Shown: positions 33,545 to 42,990, counted from the first letter of the stretch. The stretch is DNA of 64,000 nt from Catalinimonas niigatensis (GCF_030506285.1 NZ_CP119422.1:806001-870000), one strand, 5' to 3'. Numbers and translations are program-made. Notes: a model not told the origin generated them from the sequence alone.

Positions 33545-34183
33545 TCAGGCATTTACTTTACTCACCAATCCAAGGCCCTTAAGCGTTTGCATATCATCAA
33601 CGAAAGCCAGGCGGGCAGCTTGGGTGAAGCGACGCATCCATACTTCCAGTTTGTCCAGGGCTTCGTTGCGTAGTTGCGTGGCTGCCTGGGCTTCATTGTC
33701 TTCTTTTTGCCGCACATTGTAGGCTTCAATGACCGCATCAATCATGCTTTCACCCTGCTGAAGCTCTGCTTCGGGCAGGTTATATTGTGCCAATGTTTCC
33801 TTTACCTGATAAACATTGCTATAAAAGGTATGTGCCTGGGCCAGCCATCCAAACAGGTCATCTTTTCGCGCTCCACTAAGCTCAAGGGTTTTCCAGTAGC
33901 CTCTCTGCTCTTTCAGTGCAAATCGGGCCACCTCAATATGTTTTTTATACAATGTCTTAGCCTGCTGCCGTGCCTGATTGAGCTCATCGGTAGCCTGGTA
34001 ACGCTCACCGTATTCTTTTTGCTGGGCAGCATCCAGCATTTGAACATGTTCCAGCAAACCTCTTCCCTGTATGATCTCAGCTTTGGACATACCCACTTTG
34101 TTAAGTCCTTTTTGCACAGCATCCGTGCGAAGGGTATAATCAATGGCGGTTTGTATCCGCTTGAGTTTGTTTGTTCTTTTCAT
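33545..34183 (-). CDS. Unknown helical protein, paralog family member 3
   Basis: This 212-residue all-helical protein has no signal peptide. Its internal duplication is the clearest of the three: HIEVARFALKEQRGYWKTLE in the middle matches FTQAARLAFVDDMQTLKGLG at the C-terminus. The segment WLAQAHTFYSNVY ... LAQYNLPEAELQQG corresponds to member 1 (WLMQCQRFYYHAA ... LAKYNITPTEIAEM). A large antisense frame is a shadow. Its function is unknown; the neighbour downstream on the same strand is an outer-membrane protein. Confidence 0.87.
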   Translation of the reverse strand: MKRTNKLKRIQTAIDYTLRTDAVQKGLNKVGMSKAEIIQGRGLLEHVQMLDAAQQKEYGERYQATDELNQARQQAKTLYKKHIEVARFALKEQRGYWKTLELSGARKDDLFGWLAQAHTFYSNVYQVKETLAQYNLPEAELQQGESMIDAVIEAYNVRQKEDNEAQAATQLRNEALDKLEVWMRRFTQAARLAFVDDMQTLKGLGLVSKVNA

Positions 34184-34798
34184 CTTCCTTAAAGTTTTTC
34201 AAAAGACTATTCAAAAATATTTTTTTCCTGAACCAAATGCTTTCCAACTTTTAGGTGAGTCTTACGGCGTAAGTTAAACCACTTGTGTTATATAAACCGC
34301 CCCAATCTTCCTTTCAGACTTTTGCCAGGTCATATATGGTCAGGTCAAATATCATTGTGAAGCTGAAAAAAATAACCCACGGCTGGGCAAAAGTACATCG
34401 GAAGCATTACAGGCGACTGATGTACGGAACAGCATGTACTAAAGAGCTAAGTTTAATGACTCCCGACCTAACTGAATGCCCTCAGGACAGTAGCAATGGC
34501 ACTCAAGGGCTGGGCAAATGTGAAATATTGGTTTTGTTAAATCGCATTCTGGTGCGCGTTTGAGTGCAACGGAAACGCGTACACAAAAATCGGCACGCGT
34601 TCCACGCCGGGCGTTGCAAACTGCGCGCCAGTGTCCTATAAAACACTTGACATGTCAGGTCCTGAATTTGAAATGCTTACATTTTTTATCACTCCAGGTG
34701 GAGTCCAAACTATCCGCTTTGCAGAATAAAGAGAAGGAGTTACACCTGTATTTAACGAGCAAATTCGTTAACTTGAACCATCTCAAAAAAGAACTTTT
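34184..34798. other. Gene-free stretch with a GC-rich palindrome
   Basis: About 615 bases lack a credible gene; two frames of 92 and 80 codons have no coding character. GGAAACGCGT (34571-34580) pairs with ACGCGTTCC (34595-34603). Flanking CAACG and CGTTG extend the stem around a GC-rich core. A small ACTCC-AGGT-GGAGT hairpin lies near 34683. Some promoter for the Uma2-like gene must be here, but none was identified. Confidence 0.45.
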
Positions 34799-35224
34799 AT
34801 GATTTTTCCCGAACAACTTACAGATATGGGTATCAACGCTCCCAAAGAGCACCAGCGGGTGATTAGTAAATTGACTACCGGCCTGGGCACACTCTACTAT
34901 CAGCAACGAAAAATTGCTTTGGAACCACTACCAGAAACGATGCTGGATGAGGGACAAACCAGTCCGGTTCCTGATGTGCTTTTGTATGACAATAAACATC
35001 ATACTACACCCATCATCATTGAAGTATGTCATACTACGGGTATCCGCAATGATGCCAAAAAGATCATGCGTCTAGTAGATGAATTTGATTATGGTATTGA
35101 AGAAGCTTTTCTCTACGATTACATTACGCATCAATGGCAGCGATATCAAAAAGGCAAAGAAGAGATGGAGGAGGGTACCTCTTTTTCAGAGATCTTACAG
35201 CTTGATTTTAATGACTTTTTGTGA
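34799..35224 (+). CDS. Uma2-like (DUF820) restriction-endonuclease-fold protein
   Basis: This 141-residue protein has the compact Uma2 layout: a helical N-terminus, then PVPDVLLYDN with the first acidic residue, and PIIIEVCHTTGIRNDAKKI with the Glu and downstream Asp and Lys of the PD-(D/E)XK fold. Members are common in Cytophagales and Cyanobacteria, often in many copies, with unclear roles. Nuclease activity is not shown. It starts 24 bases upstream of nothing conserved and ends 23 bases before the HMG-CoA lyase gene, so it may share a transcript with that metabolic gene. Confidence 0.78.
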   Translation: MIFPEQLTDMGINAPKEHQRVISKLTTGLGTLYYQQRKIALEPLPETMLDEGQTSPVPDVLLYDNKHHTTPIIIEVCHTTGIRNDAKKIMRLVDEFDYGIEEAFLYDYITHQWQRYQKGKEEMEEGTSFSEILQLDFNDFL

Positions 35225-35247
35225 TATACTACAAGTGATCTATTTGT

Positions 35248-36105
35248 ATGGCAGAAGCAGTCAAAATTACAGAATGTCCCAGGGATGCGATGCAGGGCAT
35301 TAAAACCTTTATCCCAACAGAAGATAAGGTAAAATACATCAACGCTTTGCTTAAGGTTGGTTTTGACACCCTGGATTTTGGTAGTTTTGTATCTCCCAAA
35401 GCAGTTCCTCAAATGCAGGATACTGCTGAAGTGCTGGAAAAAATAGACCTTACCCACGCTTCTACCAAACTGCTGGCCATTGTAGGCAATATGCGGGGAG
35501 CCAGTGAGGCCTGCGTCTACCCCCCCATTCATTATCTGGGCTTTCCTTTTTCCTTTTCCCCTACTTTTCTGAAAAGAAACATAAACAGCAGTGTTGACCA
35601 GTCTTTTGATATGGTAAAGGAAATGTTGAGCTTGTGTAACCAACACGAAAAGCAATTGCTGGTGTATATTTCTATGGCTTTTGGCAATCCATATGGAGAT
35701 GCGTGGAATACTGAATTACTACTTCATTGGATTGACCAACTACATTGGGCAGGCGTACGCCATATCACCCTGGCTGATACCACCGGCATGGGCAAAGCGG
35801 CAAGCATAGACAAAGTGTTTCAAACGATCATCCCCAACTATGCAGAGGTGAAATTTGGTCTGCATTTACATACTACTTCTCAGGATTGGTATGATAAGAT
35901 TGACGCTGCTTACCAAAGGGGTTGTCGTCGCTACGATGGAGTACTGAACGGTCTGGGAGGGTGCCCGATGGCGGGTCCTGAACTTGTTGGAAACATCAAA
36001 ACCTCAGATTTACTTTCCTATTTTGAGGAACAAAATGCGCATAGTGGGATTGATAAAGCCGCTTTTCTGGAAGCGGAACAGATCGCACAACAAATTTTGC
36101 CCTGA
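35248..36105 (+). CDS. mvaB: Hydroxymethylglutaryl-CoA lyase
   Basis: This 285-residue TIM-barrel enzyme splits HMG-CoA into acetoacetate and acetyl-CoA, the last step of leucine breakdown. The N-terminal motif is ECPRDAMQG rather than the more usual EVGPRDGLQ, but keeps the catalytic Arg-Asp pair. The metal-binding HLHTT and the C-terminal GLGGCPMAG with the active Cys239 are present. It completes the pathway begun by the operon at 26.6-32.2 kb, though it is separated from it by about 3 kb of accessory genes. Confidence 0.93.
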   Translation: MAEAVKITECPRDAMQGIKTFIPTEDKVKYINALLKVGFDTLDFGSFVSPKAVPQMQDTAEVLEKIDLTHASTKLLAIVGNMRGASEACVYPPIHYLGFPFSFSPTFLKRNINSSVDQSFDMVKEMLSLCNQHEKQLLVYISMAFGNPYGDAWNTELLLHWIDQLHWAGVRHITLADTTGMGKAASIDKVFQTIIPNYAEVKFGLHLHTTSQDWYDKIDAAYQRGCRRYDGVLNGLGGCPMAGPELVGNIKTSDLLSYFEEQNAHSGIDKAAFLEAEQIAQQILP

Positions 36106-36221
36106 TCCCACCGGATTTTTCTTCATTACCTTACATTATTTGTAGAAAAAAAAAGAGCATAAGAATATGGTAACTTTTTTGCTGTAGGTCAAAAGGTGTA
36201 AATTGCCACAAAAACCACAAG

Positions 36222-37184
36222 ATGAAGAAGAATATTGCCGTAACTTCCGGAGGCACCTCCCATGAATACATCATTTCCATGAAAAGTGCCACAACCATCA
36301 TGGAGAGTATTGATAGAAGTCGTTTTACCCCTTATCAGGTCGTCATCAGCAAGGATGGATGGTTTGCCCACGCACATGGCCAGCAGTATACAATCAACAA
36401 AGATAATTTTTCCTTCACCCTGGAAGGACAAGAAATCACTTTTGATTTCGTTTATAATACGATACACGGAACGCCGGGAGAAGATGGCAAAATTCAGGGA
36501 TATTTAGACCTACTGGGAATTCCCTATTCAGGATGCGATGTAATTACAAGCTCAATCACATTCAACAAAAATTTGTGTAAGCGTATCGCAGCCAGTTATG
36601 GGTTTACCACTCCCCAATCTGTCATGTTGAATACTCAAATGAGCTATGATGTGAAGCAATTGGTTGAAGAACTGAGTTTTCCCTGTTTTGTCAAGCCTAA
36701 CAACGGAGGATCAAGCTTTGGTGCTAGTAAGGTAGACGAACCCGGACAATTAGAAGCAGCCATCAATCTGGCGTTTGAGCACGACAAAGAAGTATTGATA
36801 GAAGAGTACATCAAAGGTACGGAAATGACTTGCGGAGTCTTTCTACAGGATGGAAAAGCCAGGGCATTACCTATTACCGAGATTGTATCTAAGAATGCTT
36901 TTTTTGATTACAAAGCCAAATATGAAGGAGCTTCTGAGGAAATTACACCGGCCCGCATCAGCGCGGAACAAACAGCAGAATGTCAGGGTTTGTCAGAAAG
37001 GATATATACCTTACTCAACTGTAAAGGATTAGTACGCATAGATTATTTAATGAAAGAGGGCGTATTTTATTTTATTGAAGCCAATACTACGCCTGGCTTT
37101 TCAAGAGCGAGTATCATACCTCAGCAAATAAGGGCAGCGGGTTTGGATATCAGTCAGATTGTAAATCAACAAATCAGACTTTGA
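36222..37184 (+). CDS. ddl: D-alanine--D-alanine ligase
   Basis: This 320-residue ATP-grasp enzyme makes the D-Ala-D-Ala dipeptide for peptidoglycan. Visible are the N-terminal GGTSHEYIISMKSA, FVYNTIHGTPGEDGKIQGYL, the ATP loop FVKPNNGGSSFGASK, LIEEYIKGTEMTCGV, and the metal site VFYFIEANTTPGFSRAS. The first loop carries His-Glu-Tyr after Ser where many Ddl enzymes have Ala-Glu or Pro-Glu-His. The length is usual for the family. The PASTA gene follows 42 bases later in the same direction, giving a small cell-wall cluster. Confidence 0.95.
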   Translation: MKKNIAVTSGGTSHEYIISMKSATTIMESIDRSRFTPYQVVISKDGWFAHAHGQQYTINKDNFSFTLEGQEITFDFVYNTIHGTPGEDGKIQGYLDLLGIPYSGCDVITSSITFNKNLCKRIAASYGFTTPQSVMLNTQMSYDVKQLVEELSFPCFVKPNNGGSSFGASKVDEPGQLEAAINLAFEHDKEVLIEEYIKGTEMTCGVFLQDGKARALPITEIVSKNAFFDYKAKYEGASEEITPARISAEQTAECQGLSERIYTLLNCKGLVRIDYLMKEGVFYFIEANTTPGFSRASIIPQQIRAAGLDISQIVNQQIRL

Positions 37185-37226
37185 TTCAATATTTAGGGAA
37201 ATAAAAAACAAAGTAAAACGCATATT

Positions 37227-38096
37227 ATGAACCTGTTCAAAGTGAATTCTATCAAAGATGTACTGATACATCTTGCGATAATCGTAGCCATAGTGATCAC
37301 TTTACTAGTGCTATTTTTTTATGTATACCTGCCCAGTGCTACCAATCATGGTGAGACTGTGACAATACCTGATCTGGAAGGCATCCATCTGGACGATATA
37401 GATGAGTTTCTGACCAAAAGAAATTTGCGGTACGAAGTACTTACAGACTCCGGATATACCGCTGAATATGAGCCTTTGACCATCCTTAATCAACACCCGG
37501 TGCCCGGTGCTAAGGTAAAGGAAAGCAGAAAAGTGTTTTTAACCCTGAATGCGATAAATCCTCCCCAGGTAAAGATGCCTGATCTGGTAGATGGCTCTGT
37601 AAAAAATGCACAGCTGGTGCTACAAAGCTACGGACTTGAAAGAGGGAACATCAAATATGTTGCGGATCTTGCTCAAAATGCAGTATTAGAGCAAAATTAT
37701 GAGGGCAAGCCTATAGAGGCCGGAACGTATATCCCCAAAGGTTCAAAAATTGATTTGGTAGTTGGGGATGGCTTGGGAAATACCGTATTGGAAGTACCGG
37801 ATATCAATGGAATGGATCTGGAAGAAGCTGAATTTATTGTAGTAGGATCAGGTTTGAAGGTAGGCAGTATTTTATTTCAGGACCCGCAGTATGCTGGAAA
37901 AGATGCCCGCGAGGTATTAAAGAATGCGACTCCTGGAGAGCGTTTTGTGGTAGTAAAGCAAAATCCAGCATCAGAGCGGAATGTGAGAATAGGCGTTGAA
38001 GTTGATATCTGGCTGAAACTACAGGATGGGAATCAGGATAGTATATTGGATGAAGAGGAAGAAGAAGAAACTACCGATCTTAGCGAAACAGAGTAA
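37227..38096 (+). CDS. PASTA-domain membrane protein
   Basis: This 289-residue protein has one transmembrane helix (about 13-33). Three PASTA modules follow outside the membrane: VTIPDLEGIHLDDIDEFL (about 48 on), VKMPDLVDGSVKNAQLVL (about 114 on) and LEVPDINGMDLEEAEFIV (about 188 on). The tail is very acidic (DEEEEEETTD). PASTA modules bind peptidoglycan fragments, and in Firmicutes and Actinobacteria they are attached to kinases or PBPs. Here they stand alone, as is usual in Bacteroidota. The location next to ddl supports a cell-wall role. Confidence 0.92.
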   Translation: MNLFKVNSIKDVLIHLAIIVAIVITLLVLFFYVYLPSATNHGETVTIPDLEGIHLDDIDEFLTKRNLRYEVLTDSGYTAEYEPLTILNQHPVPGAKVKESRKVFLTLNAINPPQVKMPDLVDGSVKNAQLVLQSYGLERGNIKYVADLAQNAVLEQNYEGKPIEAGTYIPKGSKIDLVVGDGLGNTVLEVPDINGMDLEEAEFIVVGSGLKVGSILFQDPQYAGKDAREVLKNATPGERFVVVKQNPASERNVRIGVEVDIWLKLQDGNQDSILDEEEEEETTDLSETE

Positions 38097-38103
38097 TAGC
38101 AAC

Positions 38104-40056
38104 TTGCCAAACAACTCACTTACTTCTAAAAAAAATCTATGCCGGACGATATCACTACTTTTTTATATACTGAGTAGCCATTTCGTTACAGCACAAGAGC
38201 ATAAGCATGATGCGATCATCAACATTATTCCTATAGGGAATGCTGTAGGTCAGCACTTCACCAATGCAAGTATTCAGCAATCAAATGCCGACACATTGGT
38301 ACTGCCTTTTTGGGAAGACTTTTCAAACGCTAATTATAATACTACTGACAATGAAAGGTTTGTACCCTCTCCCGAGCGCTGGGCAGAGGGCAGTCAGACG
38401 GTAAGGGTCAATACAGGGTTAGACATCAATGCTCCAACCGTAGGCATTGCTACCTTTGATGGTGTCAATGAAAATGGAAGACCCTACAGCACCCAACCCA
38501 CAGAGATGGGGCTGGCTGATTCACTGGTTTCACTACCCATTGATCTTTCGGTAGTGCCTGTCAATCAAAGACAATCAGTATATTTCAGTTTCTTTTGGCA
38601 GCAGTTTGGGCTGGGAGAGTTTCCTGATCAGGAAGATTCTATCCGCTTACAGTTCAAAAATGCACAAAATGTATGGATTACCCAGTGGTCAAAATCCGGT
38701 GGCGATACGCTGATAACGGATCAGTTTACACAGGAAATGATTCAGGTAGTTAATCCTGGATTTTTTCACAACGGTTTCCAGTTCAGGTTTCAGTCCTACA
38801 ATCGTCTTTCCGGAGCTTTTGACACCTGGAACATTGATTATATCTTTTTTAACAGCCAGCGTACTGCTTCTAATACTGCCTATCTAGATAGGGCGCTTGC
38901 CAGTTTACCTACTTCACCATTTGGAGAGTATACTGCCGTACCCATGAAACAATTCCGTGAGGCTCCTGAAAGATATTTAGGCAGTAGTTCTGTAGAGTTT
39001 TACAATTTGAACGTTCAGCTCCAACCGGTACGTTTTACCGCTTTGCTCCGAGACCAAGTCAGCGGCAATATCATTCAAATCCTGAATGATGACAATGCCC
39101 TAAGCCCTATTCCTTCCGGTTTTGACAGACGTACTATCACTTCCAATCCGTTGGAGCTTGCTGCTTTGGATCTGGATCAGGATTCACTATATGTGGAGAC
39201 AGAGTTTAACATAACGTCTGGGGATAACTATCTTGTGGCACAAGTAGTGGCAGGGGATACTTTATTTTATACCAATGTAGATTATCGGGTCAATGATACT
39301 GTAAGAGCCACATTTGTTTTGGACGAACAATTTGCTTATGATGATGGAGAAGCTGAGTTTGGTGTAGAAATAAATCAGAATGGAGGAAAAATAGCGTATC
39401 AGTTTGTGGCTCCCAAAAAGGATTTGCTTACTCATATTAATATTTACTTTCCCCCGCTGGCCAGAAACCAAAGTGCAACCCCTTTTCGCCTGATGGTATG
39501 GCAAAGCCTGGAGGATACTTTAGGAGAAGAAGTAGTGTTAAGGGCACAACAAGCCCAGACAAGTGCTTCGGATCAGATAAACCAATTCACATCTTTTGAA
39601 CTCTCCTCGCCTGTAGTAGTAGAGGATACTTTCTACATCGGCTATGAGCAGCAGGGTGAGTCTTTTATTGCCATCGGTTTTGATAAGAACACCAACGCTT
39701 CCGACAAAACCTTTTACAATGTAACAGGTGAGTGGGCACAGGATAGCGTGCTCAGAGGAAGTCTGATGATGCGTCCTGGCTTTGACAAAAGCAGAAACGT
39801 TACTGGTAGTGATGATCCGGTAATTGTTGAAAAAGAAGAACTTCAAATATTCCCCAACCCATCCAGTGGTAGTTTTAAGGTAAGCCAGCCGTTTGTAGAA
39901 CTTTACATCTATGATGTTACCGGCAAACTCCTGAAGCACTTTGTGTCCGATGGATACTCACAAGAAAGTGTGGAGACCAATCTAACAAAAGGCGTTTATC
40001 TGGTGCGAATATTCGCTCAAGGAGAATACTCAAGCCGAAAGCTTATTATTCAATAG
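38104..40056 (+). CDS. Secreted T9SS cargo protein
   Basis: The frame opens at 38026 inside the PASTA gene. The start is uncertain: ATGs at 38026 and 38050 give a long basic leader, while TTG at 38104, eight bases after the PASTA stop, gives a normal signal peptide (LCRTISLLFYILSSHFVTAQ). From the TTG it has 650 residues. A jelly-roll-like module (LPFWEDFSNANYN to GAFDTWNIDYIFFN) comes first. A second strand-rich module follows, and a T9SS sorting domain ends the chain (LQIFPNPSSGSF, TKGVYLVRIFAQG). It has no catalytic motif; a surface or adhesive role is inferred. Confidence 0.9.
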   Translation: MPNNSLTSKKNLCRTISLLFYILSSHFVTAQEHKHDAIINIIPIGNAVGQHFTNASIQQSNADTLVLPFWEDFSNANYNTTDNERFVPSPERWAEGSQTVRVNTGLDINAPTVGIATFDGVNENGRPYSTQPTEMGLADSLVSLPIDLSVVPVNQRQSVYFSFFWQQFGLGEFPDQEDSIRLQFKNAQNVWITQWSKSGGDTLITDQFTQEMIQVVNPGFFHNGFQFRFQSYNRLSGAFDTWNIDYIFFNSQRTASNTAYLDRALASLPTSPFGEYTAVPMKQFREAPERYLGSSSVEFYNLNVQLQPVRFTALLRDQVSGNIIQILNDDNALSPIPSGFDRRTITSNPLELAALDLDQDSLYVETEFNITSGDNYLVAQVVAGDTLFYTNVDYRVNDTVRATFVLDEQFAYDDGEAEFGVEINQNGGKIAYQFVAPKKDLLTHINIYFPPLARNQSATPFRLMVWQSLEDTLGEEVVLRAQQAQTSASDQINQFTSFELSSPVVVEDTFYIGYEQQGESFIAIGFDKNTNASDKTFYNVTGEWAQDSVLRGSLMMRPGFDKSRNVTGSDDPVIVEKEELQIFPNPSSGSFKVSQPFVELYIYDVTGKLLKHFVSDGYSQESVETNLTKGVYLVRIFAQGEYSSRKLIIQ

Positions 40057-40082
40057 CCGTTCTACATTCAGTTTTCAAGCCT

Positions 40083-42164
40083 CTAGAAGTTAACCATCAG
40101 TTGAAATTTCAGCTGCGTTTTCCGGTTACCATTAATTTCTTCCAGGCTACTGCCAATCACTTCCCGATCATCATACACTGTTCTGCCCCATCTTGCCCAG
40201 CTGCTAACATAACGGTTGATCTTATATCTTAACAACAAATAGTAACTAACACCCTGACCTGAGTAGGCAGGAACGGAAAAGGCATACAACACATCATTTT
40301 CATACAGATACTGGCGGTTGTTGTAGTCCTCTGTATTGATAAGTGCAAAACGAGCATCTGCTTTCCATCGCCCCAGCGAACAACTGATATCCTGGGCCAC
40401 CACCCAACCTCGGGTCAGTGAGTCTGCTATGGAGTAACTACTGGAATGTACTTTGGTCTTCAGCCTTACCCGCTCACTGAGGATGTAGTCCAGGTTAAAA
40501 GCAAAGTTTTGTCTGATTCCCTCTCCTATTAGCTTAAATGCCAGCGTATCATCCGATACATTAATTCCTTTGTTCTCCAACCTGTATTGTAAAAGCAGGT
40601 TGGTAGATCGGCTTAGTTGATAATTAGCCCTCATCAGGTACTCATGACCACGTGAAGGAGCATCTACCCGATAACGCAGCCATGGAAAACGAAAAAGATC
40701 GTAGTATGCTCCTAAAGTTAGTTTGGCTATGGGTTCTATTTTCAGTCCCCAGTACAAACCTTCTTCATTGGCATTGCGGGTGTTTTCTCCGAACGCATTG
40801 CCATACAGGCTATAAAAACCCGGACTATAGTTACGGTACAGCCAGACACTCTCCAGATAAGAATTTAGCACCCCATTAATGCCTGCAATGATTCCGTATT
40901 GGTTATTCCAGGAGCGGGCAACTTCTGCAAATGAATTCCAGTGTTGAAATTGATAGGACAAATAAGCACTTCCTATCGTATGCTTATCTCCTGTGAAATC
41001 ATACTTTTTATAAGGTATATCAGTAGGAATCATTTGCCTGGAGAAATTAGTATGCATAAAATTGAGACCGAGCTGAAAATTTTGATATCTGTTCGTAAAA
41101 TGAAAGTTACTTCCAACATCAGTAGTCAGCACCTGCTTTCGGTCAAGTAGTTCATTGGTATTCCTATGCAAACCACTAATATCAAAGCTTCTGAAATATT
41201 CATTTTGTGTGAGCGGATCTTCGTAGATTTTTGCATGACGATGATTGGATGAATAAAGCACGGTAAGCTTGAGATGTTGCCTGGCTACAGGAAGCTTCCA
41301 TGAGGTAGCAATTCCTCTCATAAAACCACTTTCGGTAGTGGAAGTATAAGGTCGGACACCGTGCTGGCTTCTTCCTACAGAGCGAACCGTTAATGCTCCT
41401 TTGCCCAGTCCCAGCCCACTGCCAAAAACCAGTTGTTGGCCTGCCTGAAAGCTATAATCTCCTATTGTAAGCTGATCTACCGGCCCAACGTTTTCTAATT
41501 GAAAATGCCCGGATATAAAGTCTGTCCCGTATTTTTGATTGCCCTTATCCCATATTATCTTTTCTCCTGCGTCCTTTTCCAAAGTAAATCCCAGACTTAT
41601 GCTTCCCGGTTGAGAAATTCGCATCCTGGCATATAGATTATGCGGACTTCCCTGATAGTAGCGCTGATCTAAAGATGAATCATTAAAAATATAGCCTTTC
41701 TTATGCTCCAATGTGGTGCTTTGTCGCAATAGTAAATATCGGTTGTCCGCATTTTGCAGCCGTTTTTTAAGCGCTAAGCTTCTATCCTGTGGCTGCTGTA
41801 TGGAGATGAAGGGAAGAAGACTTTCAATACTCTGCTGATCTAATGAGGGTATCAGGGCAAGTTCATACTGACTTAAAAAATACCCATAATATTCACGGTA
41901 TCTGATGATATTGTTGATCTGCCTCTCCGATAAGAAAAAAAGCTGGCGTAATTCATCGGCATTTGCCTCATTGAGGTTGAGTGGTTCCTGATAAAATTGC
42001 ACCAGGTTTTCGTAGACTTGCGTCACATCCACATCATCCTCATACTGGGTGGGAAGTATTTTCTCCAAAATACTTTCTAACACTTCATTAGATACCTGTT
42101 GAGCTGATGCTTGCAGTAGCGCAAAAAGCAAGAGGAAGGAAAGTAGAATACTAATCCTTCGCAT
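40083..42164 (-). CDS. Helix-hairpin-helix outer-membrane barrel protein
   Basis: This 693-residue protein has a signal peptide (1-21, ending ASAQ). An N-terminal helical region carries a ComEA-type helix-hairpin-helix repeat (PLNLNEANADELRQLFFLSE, then INNIIRYREYYGYFLSQYEL). From about residue 140 a long barrel follows, with many aromatic-ended strands and a final FQLMVNF strand. Helix-hairpin-helix motifs usually bind DNA, so a periplasmic DNA-binding domain fused to an outer-membrane channel is possible but unproven. Its start overlaps the end of the PorV-like gene by 14 bases, so the two are translated together. Confidence 0.9.
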   Translation of the reverse strand: MRRISILLSFLLLFALLQASAQQVSNEVLESILEKILPTQYEDDVDVTQVYENLVQFYQEPLNLNEANADELRQLFFLSERQINNIIRYREYYGYFLSQYELALIPSLDQQSIESLLPFISIQQPQDRSLALKKRLQNADNRYLLLRQSTTLEHKKGYIFNDSSLDQRYYQGSPHNLYARMRISQPGSISLGFTLEKDAGEKIIWDKGNQKYGTDFISGHFQLENVGPVDQLTIGDYSFQAGQQLVFGSGLGLGKGALTVRSVGRSQHGVRPYTSTTESGFMRGIATSWKLPVARQHLKLTVLYSSNHRHAKIYEDPLTQNEYFRSFDISGLHRNTNELLDRKQVLTTDVGSNFHFTNRYQNFQLGLNFMHTNFSRQMIPTDIPYKKYDFTGDKHTIGSAYLSYQFQHWNSFAEVARSWNNQYGIIAGINGVLNSYLESVWLYRNYSPGFYSLYGNAFGENTRNANEEGLYWGLKIEPIAKLTLGAYYDLFRFPWLRYRVDAPSRGHEYLMRANYQLSRSTNLLLQYRLENKGINVSDDTLAFKLIGEGIRQNFAFNLDYILSERVRLKTKVHSSSYSIADSLTRGWVVAQDISCSLGRWKADARFALINTEDYNNRQYLYENDVLYAFSVPAYSGQGVSYYLLLRYKINRYVSSWARWGRTVYDDREVIGSSLEEINGNRKTQLKFQLMVNF

Positions 42165-42990
42165 TTTTTCTAATTTTGTAGGTTACATTAAGTTGCTGTG
42201 ATATTCCTAAAACATTGTGGGTTTCAAGTGCATAATCCACTTCAACGATGCTATGAGCAAGGCCTAATCCCAGAAAAAACTGACCCGTCCTGCTGGTATT
42301 GGCCCCGCTTCTGAAAGTCAGGTTTTTCACTGCCTGATAAGCAATTCCTGCTTTAAGGAGAGGGCGCTCTTCCAAAGCATAACTCACTTCCATCAGAGTC
42401 TGCAACTTTTCATCAGGACGAAAACAGAATCCTGTACTCAAGACTGTTGGTATTTTTTCTCCAGTTTCATGAGATACCACTGCCTGATTCAGGTTGCTTA
42501 TGGACATACCAAAGCTAAGTTTAGGAAGAATTTGAGCAATTCCACCCATATCTACCACTGTAGCAAATCTTGTATCCGTCCCTTCCATATGATACTGATG
42601 TTGACTCACTCTCATCCCTATGCTAAAATGATCAATTTGGTGTCCGTAGCTGAGGCTTAGTTTGTGCTGACTGAATAGATCATCTCCAAAGCGAGAAAGG
42701 CTTAAGGCTAGGGTAGCTTTATTAAATGGATGCAGATAAGCTGCACTGATGGTAGAAAGTCCTTCCAGAAAGCCATATCTACTATCATATCCGGCTAAAA
42801 TCTCTTTATTTCTAACTGTAGAAAGTCCTGCTGCATTTCCAAATACGCTCATTCGTCCTTTTAATGTCACAGTCGTATGTCCCAAACCTGCTGCCTCTGC
42901 TCCTATAGGGAGATGCTGAGCGTATAAAGTTTCTGAATGAAACAAAAAGAAAAACATCAGCAATAGAAGAAAATTTTTCAAATCAACCAT
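42151..42990 (-). CDS. PorV/PorQ-like outer-membrane barrel protein
   Basis: This 279-residue protein has a signal peptide ending near TLYAQ. The mature N-terminus LPIGAEAAGLGHTTVTLKG followed by SVFGNAAGLS is the signature of the PorV/PorQ (UPF0164) family, whose known members help T9SS cargo cross or attach to the outer membrane. The barrel ends in VTYKIRK. It is first in a two-gene operon with the helix-hairpin-helix barrel protein. No other T9SS machinery is present in the window, so it may be a specialised paralog. Confidence 0.88.
   Translation of the reverse strand: MVDLKNFLLLLMFFFLFHSETLYAQHLPIGAEAAGLGHTTVTLKGRMSVFGNAAGLSTVRNKEILAGYDSRYGFLEGLSTISAAYLHPFNKATLALSLSRFGDDLFSQHKLSLSYGHQIDHFSIGMRVSQHQYHMEGTDTRFATVVDMGGIAQILPKLSFGMSISNLNQAVVSHETGEKIPTVLSTGFCFRPDEKLQTLMEVSYALEERPLLKAGIAYQAVKNLTFRSGANTSRTGQFFLGLGLAHSIVEVDYALETHNVLGISQQLNVTYKIRKNAKD

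Noticed and set aside
33674-34192. 172-codon plus-strand frame
   Set aside because: It is antisense to paralog member 3, which has two homologs in the window; the antisense product is Cys/Phe-rich without motifs.
34285-34802. Two frames of 92 and 80 codons in the gene-free stretch
   Set aside because: No homology-like motifs and odd residue make-up; they overlap a palindrome.
35146-35655. 169-codon minus-strand frame
   Set aside because: It is antisense to the start of HMG-CoA lyase and the end of the Uma2-like gene; no coding character.
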